Counted from the first letter of the stretch, positions 28,664 to 37,779 are shown. The stretch is DNA of 64,000 nt from Streptomyces sp. NBC_00377 (GCF_036075115.1 NZ_CP107958.1:8556001-8620000), one strand, 5' to 3'. The notes: a model not told the origin generated them from the letters alone. Numbers and translations: made by a program.

Positions 28664-29419
28664 TCAGAAGGTCCGCTTCAGCAGGTCGAGCAGCGCGGCC
28701 CAGTGCCGCTCCGCGCCCTTCTCGTCGTACGCGGAGGTGTCGGCCTGGGTGTAGCCGTGCTCGGAACCGGCGTACACCTCGCACGTGTGACGGACTCCCG
28801 CCGCGGCGAGGGCCTCCTCGAAGCGCTCTATCTGCTCGGGCGGCAGGCCCGGGTCGTTGTCGGCGTGGCCGAAGTACACCTCGGCCGTGATGTGCCCGGC
28901 CGCCAGGTGAGGACTGTCCGGCGCGTCCGTCACGAGGCGGCTGCCGTGGAAGCCGGCCACCGCCGCGACCCGGTCCGGATGGGCGCCGGCGGTCGGCAGG
29001 GTGAGCCGGGCGCCCATGCAGTATCCGGTCACCGCGACCGGGCCGTCCGCCACCAGCGCGCTCTCCTGCATCCACCGCAGGTACGCGTCGGAGTCCCGGA
29101 CGATCAGCTCGGGGGTGAGGGCCAGCACGAACGGGTAAAGGGTCTCGAAGATCTCCGGGCGCGCGGCGGGATCGATGAACTCGGGCAACTCCATCACGGG
29201 GGCCCGCCCGTGACGGTAGAACAGGTTGGGAACCAGCACCGTGTATCCGGCTTCGGCGAGCCGGTCGGCCATCGACCGCAGATGCGGACGGAGTCCGAAG
29301 GCGTCCTGGTAGAGCAGCACGCCCGGCCGGGGCGCCCCGTCGCCGGGATGCGCGAGATAGGCGTCGGCGACGCCGTCCTCGGTGGAGATGTCCACGTCGG
29401 TTCCCTGTACGGAGGTCAT
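28664..29419 (-). CDS. dienelactone hydrolase family protein
   Basis: A 251-residue alpha/beta hydrolase. The nucleophile is Cys in GYCMGA, as in true dienelactone hydrolases, with Asp in FGHADND and His in GSEHGYT completing the triad. A dienelactone or related small ester is the probable substrate; no aromatic-degradation genes are nearby. ATG at 29419 has AGAGG upstream. It is separated from the downstream YciO-type gene by 133 bases on the same strand. Cytoplasmic. Confidence 0.9.
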   Translation of the reverse strand: MTSVQGTDVDISTEDGVADAYLAHPGDGAPRPGVLLYQDAFGLRPHLRSMADRLAEAGYTVLVPNLFYRHGRAPVMELPEFIDPAARPEIFETLYPFVLALTPELIVRDSDAYLRWMQESALVADGPVAVTGYCMGARLTLPTAGAHPDRVAAVAGFHGSRLVTDAPDSPHLAAGHITAEVYFGHADNDPGLPPEQIERFEEALAAAGVRHTCEVYAGSEHGYTQADTSAYDEKGAERHWAALLDLLKRTF

Positions 29420-29552
29420 GGGGGTGCCTCTCTGCGTGCTGCGCGACGGCGATCGACCGGCCCGGCCCGGCGGGAGCGGGCAGCGACCATCGTTGCACGC
29501 ACCATCGGTCGTCCGCCGGGACCCCCGGCCCGCAGTCGCCGCCGGAGAGCCC

Positions 29553-30173
29553 CTACTCGAACCGGGAGGTGTCGCCCGCCCCGTGCCGCACGATCTCCGC
29601 CTCGCCTTCGGAGAAGTCGATGACCGTGGTCGGCACGGTGCCGCACTCCCCGGAGTCGAGTACGCCGTCCACCACGTGATCGAGCCGGTCCTTGATCTCC
29701 CAGCCCTGGGTCATCGGCTCGTCCTCGCCGGGCATCAGCAAGGTGCTGGACAGCAGCGGTTCACCGAGTTCGGCGAGCAGGGCCTGGGTGACCACGTGGT
29801 CCGGGATGCGCACGCCCACCGTCTTCTTCTTCGGGTGCTGGAGCATGCGCGGCACCTCCTTCGTCGCCGGGAGGATGAAGGTGTAACTGCCCGGCGTCGA
29901 CGCCTTGATCGCGCGGAACACGTCCTTGTCCACCCGTACGAACTGGCCGAGCTGCGCGAAGTCCTGACACACCAGGGTGAAGTGGTGCCGGTCGTCCAGG
30001 TCTCGGATGGCCCGGATCCGGTCGATGCCGTCCTTGCTGCCCAGCCGGCAGCCCAGCGCGTAGCAGGAATCCGTCGGGTACGCGATCAGCGCGTCCGCCC
30101 GGATGGCGGCCGCGACCTGGGAGATGGTGCGCGGCTGGGGGTTGTCGGGGTGCACGTCGTAGTACTTGGCCAT
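29553..30173 (-). CDS. YciO/YrdC/Sua5 family protein
   Basis: A 206-residue protein of the L-threonylcarbamoyl-AMP synthase fold. YPTDSCYALGC and KKKTVGVRIPDH are the nucleotide-binding segments, and PLLSSTLLMPGE is the characteristic core. The length, lack of a C-terminal Sua5 domain and KYYDVHPDNPQPRTISQV opening place it with the YciO branch, whose role in tRNA t6A synthesis is weaker than that of YrdC. ATG at 30173. Cytoplasmic. Confidence 0.87.
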   Translation of the reverse strand: MAKYYDVHPDNPQPRTISQVAAAIRADALIAYPTDSCYALGCRLGSKDGIDRIRAIRDLDDRHHFTLVCQDFAQLGQFVRVDKDVFRAIKASTPGSYTFILPATKEVPRMLQHPKKKTVGVRIPDHVVTQALLAELGEPLLSSTLLMPGEDEPMTQGWEIKDRLDHVVDGVLDSGECGTVPTTVIDFSEGEAEIVRHGAGDTSRFE

Positions 30174-30397
30174 CCACCGAGCTTATGCCGTGCCGCCGGT
30201 CGCGGGCTCCGCGGGAGCGCCGCCCGCCGGCCGGCGGGAACGGCCGGCCGCCCCGGTGCCGTCACCGGGGCCTCCCCGGCCGTGGCGCATCCCGTGCCGA
30301 CGGGCGGCCCGGGCGGGCCGACCGGGCGGGAAGACGCAGGGCGGCGGCCCGAGTCCCGACCCACCCTGAGCCCGCGGGCGGACGTTCCGGCCGCCGT

Positions 30398-30751
30398 GCC
30401 GCGCGGCTCGGCGAGCTGCTCACCGGGCCGGCCCTGCGCGTCCGGGCGCGGGAACTGCCGGCCCGCCTCGACTCCGACGGCCGGGACCTGCGCGGCACGC
30501 TGCGCGCCTGGATCAGCGCCGGCGGCAACGCCGAACGCGCCGCCCAGTTGCTCGGTGTGCACGCCCAGACCGTCCGCGAACACGTCCGCAGCGCCGAACC
30601 CGTCCTCGAACGCCGGCTGCTCGCCGCCGGCAGTGACCTGTACGAGGTCGTCCCGGCCCACGTGGCGGCGGGCGACCTGCGCAGGCCCGACCTGCGCGGA
30701 CCGGCCCACCGGGCGGAATCGGGCCATCCGGACTCACCTGTGCACGACTGA
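30398..30751 (+). pseudogene. PucR-family regulator remnant (C-terminal HTH)
   Basis: Translation from about 30398 reads LRGTLRAWISAGGNAERAA then QLLGVHAQTVREHVRSAE, the C-terminal helix-turn-helix of PucR/CdaR regulators. The expected upstream sensory and GGDEF-like regions are absent: the same frame before 30398 is Arg and Pro-rich with no motif. There is no convincing start codon or ribosome site. The tail after the domain (LYEVVPAHVAAGDLR) still looks protein-like. Most likely the end of a deleted regulator gene. Confidence 0.55.
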
Positions 30752-30866
30752 GTCCCGCGACGCCGTGAGCGGGCACCGGCACGATTCCCAAGCCGCTCAC
30801 CAGGCACGTATTTTCGAGAGGCCGCGGGGTCCGACCGGAACGGGGGACCGGTCGCACCCCCGGGTG

Positions 30867-32096
30867 TCAGCCCCGCAGGGCGACCGGGATCTCCTGCCAG
30901 CCGCACGCGATGAACGAGGGCACCTGCCGCAGCTCCCCGGCCCCGGTGGCCAGCCTCAGCGCGGGGAACCGGTCGAACAGCGCGGGCAGCGCCGTCAGCG
31001 CCTCCATCCGGGCCAGGGGAGCCCCGATGCACCGGTGCACACCGATCCCGAACGCCAGATGGTCGTCCGCCGCGCGCGCCGCGTCGAACACGTCCGCGTC
31101 CGCGCCGTACCGTGCCGGGTCTGCGTTCGCGGCGGCGTACGTCGTGATGATGGCGTCCCCGGCCGGGATGGTCACCTCGCCCACCGTGATGTCGTCGACG
31201 GCGAACCGCAGCGGCAGCGCGGCGATCGGCGGGTGCAGCCGCAGCGTCTCGTCGACGACGGCGTCCCAGCCGATCTCGCCGCGCCGCACGGCCGCCAGCT
31301 GCTCGGGCCGGCGCAGCAGCGCCACCGCCGCGTTCCCGACGAGGTTCACGGTCGTCTCGAAACCGGCGCCGATGACCAGCAGCAGCGTGTACAGCAGCTC
31401 CTCGTCGCCGAGCCGGTCACCCTCCTCGTCCCGGACGCGGATCAGCTCGGTCGTCATGTCGTCGCCGGGGTGCTCGCTCTTGTACGCGATGAGCCCGCCC
31501 AGCACCGAGCCGATCTGCTCCTGCACGCGCACGGTGTGCTCGGGCGACGGATCGGTGGTGTCCATGATGTCCGCGACGAGCCGGACGTGCGCCTCCCGCA
31601 TGTCCTGCGGCACACCGAACAGCTCGCAGACGATCCGCAGCGGCAGCGGGTGGGCGAACGTGGCCTTGAGATCGACCGCGTCACCGCCCTCGTCCAGCGC
31701 GTCCAGCAGCTCCGAGGTGATCGCCTCCACCCGCGCGCGCATCGCCTCGGTGCGCCGGTGGGTGAAACTCGGCGCCACCAGCCGGCGCAGCCGGGCGTGG
31801 TCGGTGCCGTAGGTGGACAGCATGTTGATCACGCCGATCCAGCCCAGGATCCAGCCCCAGGAGGGGTGCTCGCCCAGTTCCGCCCACTGCCGCCAGTGCC
31901 GCCGCGGGTCCTTGCTGACCCGAGGGTCCAGGATCAGCGCCTTGAGCGTGTCGTAGCCCGTGGGCGCCCAGGCCGGAATGCCGCCGGGCAGCTCCACCGG
32001 CACGAGCGGGCCGAGCGCGCGTAACCGGGCGCTCTCGGCGTGCACGTCGGCGCCGAACGGGTCGAGGACGATGCGGTCGCGGTCGGTCACGGTCAC
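30867..32096 (-). CDS. cytochrome P450, last gene of the conservon operon
   Basis: A 409-residue P450 with normal motifs: I-helix GAGFETTVN, K-helix ExxR in DETLRLHPP, and heme loop FGIGVHRCIGAPLARME. Its position and sequence fit the CYP154/CYP156-like enzymes that accompany some Streptomyces conservons. GTG at 32096 overlaps the stop of the preceding P450-like gene (GTGA). It should receive electrons from a ferredoxin encoded elsewhere; none is in this operon. Substrate unknown. The genetic linkage to a GTPase signalling module suggests its product or substrate may be tied to that signal. Confidence 0.92.
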   Translation of the reverse strand: MTVTDRDRIVLDPFGADVHAESARLRALGPLVPVELPGGIPAWAPTGYDTLKALILDPRVSKDPRRHWRQWAELGEHPSWGWILGWIGVINMLSTYGTDHARLRRLVAPSFTHRRTEAMRARVEAITSELLDALDEGGDAVDLKATFAHPLPLRIVCELFGVPQDMREAHVRLVADIMDTTDPSPEHTVRVQEQIGSVLGGLIAYKSEHPGDDMTTELIRVRDEEGDRLGDEELLYTLLLVIGAGFETTVNLVGNAAVALLRRPEQLAAVRRGEIGWDAVVDETLRLHPPIAALPLRFAVDDITVGEVTIPAGDAIITTYAAANADPARYGADADVFDAARAADDHLAFGIGVHRCIGAPLARMEALTALPALFDRFPALRLATGAGELRQVPSFIACGWQEIPVALRG

Positions 32097-33337
32097 GAAC
32101 GGACTCCTGAGGGCTCGGAGGCGGGGGAGCGGGGGCTGAAGCGGACGGGCAGCGCGGTCAGTGAACGGTGGAACGGGCCCGGCCGCCAGGTCAGCCGGTC
32201 GCGCGGGACGAGGGGCTCGAGGTCGGGCAGCCACTGGGTGAGCCGCTCGATCGCCTCGGTGACGAGCAGCAGCGTGTGCTGTTTCGCCGGGCAGGCGTGC
32301 GCTCCCGCCCCCCACGACAGGTGCGAGGCGTCGTGGGGATGCCGGCCGCCGGTGGCCTCCCGCTCGGCGAGGAACCCGAGTGCCCCGTACGACACGACCA
32401 CCGGCACCGCCTCGCGCAGCCACACCCCGTGGAAGGCCACCGGCCTGCGGACGTAGTAGATGCCGTAGTTCGCCAGCGGCGTCTCGTGGTGCAGCACCTC
32501 CACCACCGCGTCCATCACGGGCCGGGCGCCGCTGGTGAGGGTGGAGTAGTAGAGCGGGTTGCCCAGGATCCTCGACAGCGTGTTGGACAGCAGGTTCGCG
32601 GTCGGCCCGTATCCGGCGCCGAGGGTGAGAAACACCTGCCAGGTGACCTCCTCCCGGGTCAGCCCGGCCGGGTGGTCGAGGAGCCGGCTGGGCAGGTCGT
32701 CGCCCCGCCGCTCGGCCTTGGCGGCGATGAGGTCCAGCACGTACTGCGCGTACTCCGCCTCGCCCGCGGCCGCGCGTTCGCCGCCCTCCATCATCTTGCC
32801 CACACCCGAGTGCAGCCGGTCGCCCTGACTCTCGGGCAGGCCGAACAGGTCGTTGAACACCAGCGCCATCAGCGGCTCGGCGAAGTCGCCGACCAGGTCG
32901 GCCCCGCCCCTCGGCCCGATCCGGCCCGCCAGCAGCCGCACCGCCCGGTGCACCCGGCCCCGCAGGTCGTGCGGTTCCACCAGGTCGAAGACGTCGATCA
33001 GGGTGCCGCGGTAGCGGATGTGCGCGGCGCCGTCGGAGAACAGGGCGTTGGGGCGCCACCGCATCATGCCGAGCACCGGCGAGTCGGCGGGGACGGTCGC
33101 CTCCCACGCGCGCGGGTCGTGCGAGAACGTCTCCTCGTCGTGCAGCACATCAAGGGCGGCACGCCGGTCGGTGACCACGTATGCCGGTACGCCGGGCGCC
33201 AACTCGCCCCACCCGACCGGCCCTTGTGCCCGCAGCGCCCGGTAGTGGCGGTGCGGATCGGCCGCGAAGGCCTCGTCCCACAGGCGTACCGGCACGGAGC
33301 GCGTGAAGTCGTGGCGGTCCGGCGGGTGGACGGTCAC
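32093..33337 (-). CDS. degenerate P450 (CYP157-like) of the conservon operon
   Basis: A 414-residue P450-fold protein lacking several otherwise near-invariant residues. The K-helix ExxR reads EVLHHETP, so the Arg is missing. The I-helix acid-Thr pair reads AGYGPTANL, so the acid is missing. The heme loop is WGAGAHACPAKQ, keeping the Cys ligand but not the usual Phe or following Gly. Loss of ExxR is a known feature of the CYP157 family, which is found in Streptomyces conservons. GTG at 33337 overlaps the cvnD stop in GTGA, and its own stop overlaps the next P450 start. It may bind heme with altered chemistry or act as a partner for the neighbouring P450. Confidence 0.88.
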   Translation of the reverse strand: MTVHPPDRHDFTRSVPVRLWDEAFAADPHRHYRALRAQGPVGWGELAPGVPAYVVTDRRAALDVLHDEETFSHDPRAWEATVPADSPVLGMMRWRPNALFSDGAAHIRYRGTLIDVFDLVEPHDLRGRVHRAVRLLAGRIGPRGGADLVGDFAEPLMALVFNDLFGLPESQGDRLHSGVGKMMEGGERAAAGEAEYAQYVLDLIAAKAERRGDDLPSRLLDHPAGLTREEVTWQVFLTLGAGYGPTANLLSNTLSRILGNPLYYSTLTSGARPVMDAVVEVLHHETPLANYGIYYVRRPVAFHGVWLREAVPVVVSYGALGFLAEREATGGRHPHDASHLSWGAGAHACPAKQHTLLLVTEAIERLTQWLPDLEPLVPRDRLTWRPGPFHRSLTALPVRFSPRSPASEPSGVRS

Positions 33338-33960
33338 CGGGCCTCCATGGCGTCGCGTGCGATGAGATGGTCGACGAGCGCCAGCAGCGCGTCGATCGAG
33401 GAGTCGGGGTCGCGCGCGTCGCACGTCACCATCGGCGTCCCGGGCTCCAGGTCCAGTGCCCGGCGCAGCTGCTCCTCACCGTGGTGGCGGGGCGCGTCGG
33501 GAAAGGCGTTGAAGGCCACCGCGTACGGCAGTCCGCTCTCCTCCACCAGCCCCAGCACGTCGAAGGACGCGTCGAGGCGGCGGCTGTCGACGAGGACGAG
33601 CGCGCCGAGTGCCCCGTAGGCGATGTCGTCCCACAGGCCCCGGAAGCGCTCCTGCCCAGGTGTGCCGAACAGGTACAGCACGACGTCCCCGGCCAGGCTG
33701 AGCCGCCCGAAGTCGATCGCGACGGTCGTCGTCGACTTCTCCCGCACCCCGGCCAGGTCGTCCACCCCGGCGGACGCCTCGGAGAGGTGCTCCTCGGTGT
33801 GCAGCGGCCGGATCTCGGACACCGAGCCGATCAGGGTCGTCTTGCCCACCCCGAACGGCCCGGCGACCAGGATCTTCACCAGGTCGCGGGCGGAATCGGG
33901 CCGGTGCACGGCGCCGGGCGCGCCGGCGCTAGGCGCGGTGTTTGAGGGCGCGGAGACCAT
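33334..33960 (-). CDS. cvnD: conservon GTPase CvnD
   Basis: A 208-residue small Ras-like (Mgl-type) GTPase. The P-loop is AGPFGVGKTT and the switch II region is FGTPGQERFRGLW; the FNAFPDA segment stands where the NKxD motif normally is. In cvn systems the GTPase interacts with CvnA, CvnB and CvnC at the membrane in a G-protein-like complex. ATG at 33960 has GAGGAG eight bases upstream and overlaps the end of cvnC by 32 bases. The N-terminal 25 residues are Ala and Ser-rich and likely flexible. Confidence 0.93.
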   Translation of the reverse strand: MVSAPSNTAPSAGAPGAVHRPDSARDLVKILVAGPFGVGKTTLIGSVSEIRPLHTEEHLSEASAGVDDLAGVREKSTTTVAIDFGRLSLAGDVVLYLFGTPGQERFRGLWDDIAYGALGALVLVDSRRLDASFDVLGLVEESGLPYAVAFNAFPDAPRHHGEEQLRRALDLEPGTPMVTCDARDPDSSIDALLALVDHLIARDAMEAR

Positions 33961-34294
33961 CGGCCACTCTCCTCAGCAGGTCGGGGTCGAACCGTTCGGC
34001 GGGCGGGATCGGCGCGCGGGAGACCACCAGGTCCCGGTCGACCAGGTCGGCCGCCAGCACACGCACCGCGGAGACCGGCAGCCTGAGCAGCGCGGCCGCC
34101 TCCACCACCGCGAGCGAGCCGCTCTCCAGGGTGTCGAGCAGGGCGAGCTCGGCGGCGGGCAGGCCGGCCGGCGGCGGCTCCTCGCTGCGGGCCAGCACCG
34201 TCAGCCGCTCCAGATGGGGCCGGCTGGGACGGGCCACCCCGCCGGTCGACAGATACGCGGGGACGAGGGGCCGGCCGGCCGGACGCCGGGTCAC
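33929..34294 (-). CDS. cvnC: conservon DUF742 protein CvnC
   Basis: A 121-residue DUF742 protein with the family pattern: RPLVPAYLSTGG near the start, then a winged-helix-like region (LALLDTLESGSLAVVEAAALLRLPVSAVRVLAADLVDR, in parts) and the closing PDLLRRVADGLRAL. It acts with CvnD and CvnB in the membrane-associated complex. GTG at 34294 overlaps the cvnB stop in GTGA. Start and length agree with the family. Confidence 0.93.
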   Translation of the reverse strand: MTRRPAGRPLVPAYLSTGGVARPSRPHLERLTVLARSEEPPPAGLPAAELALLDTLESGSLAVVEAAALLRLPVSAVRVLAADLVDRDLVVSRAPIPPAERFDPDLLRRVADGLRALKHRA

Positions 34295-34713
34295 CGGGAA
34301 GCGGTGTCGTCGGCTCCTCGGGACGCGGCCGTCATGGCCTTCTCGCCCAGCCGCGCCACCTGGGAGTGCACCCGGTGAGCCAGCAGGTCCAGCCGTGTCT
34401 CGCCGTCGCCGTACGCGGCCACGCAGGTGCCGTGGTCGGTCGGCACGATCAGCACGTAGCCGAGGTCGGACTCGATGACGATCTGGCGTACGTCGGCCCG
34501 CTCCCGGTCGGCGAACGCGGCCGCCGCCGTCCGGCAGGCTCCCTGCACCGTGCTGGTGATGGCGGCCACCCGCTCGGCCGACGGCTGTGACAGGGCGTCG
34601 GTGTAGCCCGTCACGAGTCCGTCCCGGGTCAGCATGACGGCGGCGAGCACGTGCGGCACCTGCAGGATCGGTTCCAGCACCCATGCCGTGTCGCCCGTGT
34701 TGCGGCTGGTCAT
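34291..34713 (-). CDS. cvnB: conservon roadblock/LC7 protein CvnB
   Basis: A 140-residue roadblock/LC7 domain protein, expected to act as a regulator of the partner GTPase. Segments such as VLAAVMLTRDGLVTGYTDAL and YVLIVPTDHGTCVAAYGD are typical. ATG at 34713 overlaps the cvnA stop in ATGA. A second, unlinked roadblock gene lies at 38982. Confidence 0.94.
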   Translation of the reverse strand: MTSRNTGDTAWVLEPILQVPHVLAAVMLTRDGLVTGYTDALSQPSAERVAAITSTVQGACRTAAAAFADRERADVRQIVIESDLGYVLIVPTDHGTCVAAYGDGETRLDLLAHRVHSQVARLGEKAMTAASRGADDTASR

Positions 34714-36236
34714 GTCGCCGCTCCCCCCTCGTTGTCGGTCCGGCCGGCGTGCCCGGCCTGGTCGGTGTCTTGCGTACGGCCGGTGCGCCCGGCCCGGTCG
34801 GTGTCGTCGGTCATGCCGGTGCGGTCGGACGGGTCCGGCGCGGCGCCCGTGGTGTTCCGGTGGCCGCCGGCCTGGCTGTCCCTGAGCCCGCTGTCCCCGG
34901 GCCGGGTGTCCGCGGCGGCGGCGCGGGCCGCCGCCGTGCCGGACTGGAGCGCGCCGAGTGCGGCCGCGGCCTCCTCCGGGCGGCGCGCCGGGCGCTCCGC
35001 CGATCCTGCCGCCGGGCTCTGCGACGGTACGGCGGCCCGGCCGCGGCGACGGCGCTGTGGCAGGCCGTCGGTGTCCGAGGGCTCGTGATGGCCCGGTGCC
35101 GCCTCGGGTGCTTCGGCCTCCGTCCCGTACCCGTGAGAGGGGACGGGACGGTGCGCCCCGGCCCTGCGGGTCGTGCGGGGCGCGCTCGCGGCCGGCGGCC
35201 GGTCGGCCGGATCCAGGTGGCTGAGCAGATGACTGCCGACGCGCAGCACCGCGCGCACCCCGCCGTACGGCGAGGTCGAGGAGAGATCGACACTCAGGTC
35301 GAACTGCCTGGTGAGACGGCCGACGGCGGCCAGTCCCATACGCGGCGGATCGCCCAGGTCGGTCAGCAGGATGAGGTCGTCGCCCGCCACCAGCCGCTGG
35401 GCGCGGTCGCGTTCGTCCCGCGTCATACCGAGTCCGGCGTCGTCGACGGTGACGCACACACCGTGGTGGACGTGCTCCAGGCTCACCACCACGTCGGTGT
35501 CCGGGGCGGAGTGCCTGAGCGCGTTGTCGAGCAGCTCGGCGACGATGATGGCCACCGGCTCGACGGCGTGCGAGACCAGGGCTGTACCGGCCTCGAGGTG
35601 GTTGTGGACCTGGACCCGGTGGTAGCCGGCCAGCCTGGCCTGGCCGCCGGTCACAGCGTCCACCAGGTGGGACTCCTCGCGCGCCAGCCCGACCCATGCC
35701 CCGCACACCACGGCGGTGACCTGCGCGCGGCGCAGCGACTGCTCGTTCTCATGGTCCAGCCGGAACAGGGTCTGCGCCAACTCGGGTTCGTCGTAGCGCT
35801 GTTGCAGTCCGCGCAGCGCGTCCTGGAGCCGGTACAGGGCCGCCTGGATCTCCCGGGTCGCGCCTCGCATCCCGGCCTGTGCGGCCGCGTCGACCCGGGC
35901 GCGCTGGTCGGCCACCTCGGACTGGAGGGCCAGCACCACGTTCTCCAGGGCGGTGCCCAGCGGGGTGCCTGCGGTGAGTGGCTGGAGCGGGCCCGGTTCG
36001 GGCAGGTGCGGATGGGCCACCTGGCGGGCTGCGGCCGGCACGCGCCGGTCGGCCAGATGCTCGACCTCCGCGGTGAACGCTCGTGCGGACCCGTCGAGTT
36101 GGGTGCGCAATGCGGCGATCTCGGCCTGCTGCCGGGTCTGCTGCCGCCGTAGTCGCAGCAGGCTTCCGCCCAGAGCGAGCGCGGACAGTGTGCCGGCGGC
36201 CAGGCCGCCGGCCACCAGGTCCGGTAGTTCGATCAT
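34710..36236 (-). CDS. cvnA: conservon sensor-kinase-like protein CvnA
   Basis: A 508-residue membrane-anchored histidine-kinase-like protein. One N-terminal membrane segment (LVAGGLAAGTLSALALGGSLL) is followed by a coiled coil rich in Arg and Gln. A GHKL ATPase has its N-box in IIVAELLDNALRHSAP and G-box around DDAGLGM (about 230-335). The C-terminal 160 residues are low-complexity, rich in Arg, Asp, Thr and Gly. There is no clear phosphorylated His box, as in other conservon sensors. The gene heads the six-gene operon; cvnB follows in a 4-base overlap. The stimulus is unknown. Confidence 0.93.
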   Translation of the reverse strand: MIELPDLVAGGLAAGTLSALALGGSLLRLRRQQTRQQAEIAALRTQLDGSARAFTAEVEHLADRRVPAAARQVAHPHLPEPGPLQPLTAGTPLGTALENVVLALQSEVADQRARVDAAAQAGMRGATREIQAALYRLQDALRGLQQRYDEPELAQTLFRLDHENEQSLRRAQVTAVVCGAWVGLAREESHLVDAVTGGQARLAGYHRVQVHNHLEAGTALVSHAVEPVAIIVAELLDNALRHSAPDTDVVVSLEHVHHGVCVTVDDAGLGMTRDERDRAQRLVAGDDLILLTDLGDPPRMGLAAVGRLTRQFDLSVDLSSTSPYGGVRAVLRVGSHLLSHLDPADRPPAASAPRTTRRAGAHRPVPSHGYGTEAEAPEAAPGHHEPSDTDGLPQRRRRGRAAVPSQSPAAGSAERPARRPEEAAAALGALQSGTAAARAAAADTRPGDSGLRDSQAGGHRNTTGAAPDPSDRTGMTDDTDRAGRTGRTQDTDQAGHAGRTDNEGGAAT

Positions 36237-36598
36237 CGATTCGGTTCCAGGGAAGGTCGGCCGTCGTCTCCGAACTCGGAGCAGGGGTGGCCCGACGCGT
36301 ATGGACGGGCACTCGTTGCACAGTACACACCGTCATTGATCGATCCCGCACGGTTGAGCGAGACTTGCCTCTCGAAGTGCCCGGTATCTGTTCGCTTCTG
36401 CGTCGACTGTCGGAATTGCCGCAGGCGGAAGGTGAGTTGGACGCGCCCGCGGCAGCCGTCGACCACGTGAGAGCGGACGAGGCGAGGGCCGGTCCGGCTG
36501 CCTTGCGGTCGCACGGGGCGGCCCTGAGAACGGGGACGAACGCCGCCGGGCCTCCCCGGGGCCCTGGCACGGACCTGTCTGACACGGCGCTGCCGACC
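36237..36598. other. 362-base region upstream of the conservon
   Basis: No supported gene. It should carry the conservon promoter on the minus strand, but no clear -35/-10 pair was found. The next gene, at 36599, ends toward it on the same strand. Confidence 0.4.
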
Positions 36599-37195
36599 TC
36601 AAGCCTGCGCGTGGCCGTATCGCGCCCTGGCTGAGGTCAGGTCGGGTTCGCCGAACCGGGCACGCAGAAGGTCGAATGCGTGGACCTTGTCCGCGCCGAA
36701 CTTCTCCACGTGCGCGGCATAGGAGTCGGCGGTGAGGAACGTAGGAGGTGTCGTCTTGCTGTGGAACTTGTCCGCGTACATGACCAGTTGCTCTTCGACG
36801 GTCTCGGCCAGGTAGTCGGCCTCGGGTATGGCGAGCTTCCGTTCGCGGATGTCGTGCCGGGTAAGACCAACTCCCGTGTGGCAGGAGCAGAAGCGGCGCA
36901 GGCGCTCCGGGAAGCCCTCCTCCTGGAGGATCTCGTGGCCGAGGACGCCATGGCGGATGTAGTTGCGGTGATCGAGCCGACCGGCCCGGTCGTACAGCCG
37001 GTACACGCCGATGTCGTGGAGCAGGGCGCCAACACGGACCAGGTCGGCGTCGAGGGGGAGGTCTGTCTGTGCCACAAGCTGTTCGGCGATGCCGCAGACG
37101 ATTTCGCAGTGGGTGAAGACGAGGTCCAGCGCCTCATGCGATGGCGCGTACCGCTCGTGCAGCGCGCGTACCTCGTTCACCGTCGGAAGGATCAC
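36599..37195 (-). CDS. HD domain phosphohydrolase
   Basis: A 198-residue HD-superfamily protein. The metal ligands are His in FTHCEIVCG, the His-Asp pair in ALLHDIGVYRLYD, and Asp in MYADKFHSK. The layout matches small uncharacterised HD hydrolases (HDIG-like) acting on nucleotides or phosphate esters. GTG at 37195 is the likely start; the ribosome site is weak. Cytoplasmic, and apparently monocistronic. Confidence 0.87.
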   Translation of the reverse strand: MILPTVNEVRALHERYAPSHEALDLVFTHCEIVCGIAEQLVAQTDLPLDADLVRVGALLHDIGVYRLYDRAGRLDHRNYIRHGVLGHEILQEEGFPERLRRFCSCHTGVGLTRHDIRERKLAIPEADYLAETVEEQLVMYADKFHSKTTPPTFLTADSYAAHVEKFGADKVHAFDLLRARFGEPDLTSARARYGHAQA

Positions 37196-37311
37196 TCCGG
37201 CAGCGTACTTCCCACCCACAAGCGATCTGCCCCGGCACAGCCGGCCGGGCGCCACGCAGGGCGTACCCCCCGGCGGTGACCGTAGCAGGGCGAACATTGC
37301 CTGATGCGGCA

Positions 37312-37779
37312 CTAGCGACCGCACATCGGGGTCAGCACCGCGAGTGTGCCGTTGGCCTGGCGCAGTGCCAGCTCCAGGGTGACGGGCGCGTGCAGCGCGC
37401 CGGTTCCGTCCGGCGGGACCAGCCATTCCAGGGACCGTGCGGCCCGGTACGGCGGCGGGATCGCCACCCAGGACCCCCGGCTCGCGCGTCGCAGCCCCGC
37501 GCCGATCCACCGGCTGCCGGGATCGGGCGGCAGGAAGAAGCCCACCCGGTGCGCCGCGGTGTCCACGAGCGTGGGTCCGGGTGAGGGGCGCGCGGCCTGC
37601 CACAGCAGGTCCAGCGTGAGCAGGCCGAGCCGGTCGGGCACGCTGAGCACGTCCCAGTATCGGCCCGCCTCCAGCAGGGCGATCCCCTCGCCCTGGTCCC
37701 ATTCCCGCTTGCACAGCCGCGGGTCCGTCGCGGCGGCGGCGAGCCACTCCACGCCGCGCATCCACATCGCATCGCTCAT
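37312..37779 (-). CDS. conserved hypothetical protein
   Basis: A 155-residue protein I do not recognise with confidence. It has no signal peptide or membrane segment. Segments such as DVLSVPDRLGLLTLDLLW and VGFFLPPDPGSRW, followed by SWVAIPPPYRAARSLEWLVPP, recall a Streptomyces family sometimes labelled bifunctional primase/polymerase N-terminal-like, but catalytic motifs are not evident. ATG at 37779 has GGAGCC about six bases upstream. It is divergent from the small stress-type gene at 38016. Confidence 0.65.
   Translation of the reverse strand: MSDAMWMRGVEWLAAAATDPRLCKREWDQGEGIALLEAGRYWDVLSVPDRLGLLTLDLLWQAARPSPGPTLVDTAAHRVGFFLPPDPGSRWIGAGLRRASRGSWVAIPPPYRAARSLEWLVPPDGTGALHAPVTLELALRQANGTLAVLTPMCGR

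Noticed and set aside
30867-33107. Single 746-residue P450 fusion
   Set aside because: The upstream half is a different frame of the CYP157-like gene; the real start is the GTG at 32096 in the GTGA overlap.
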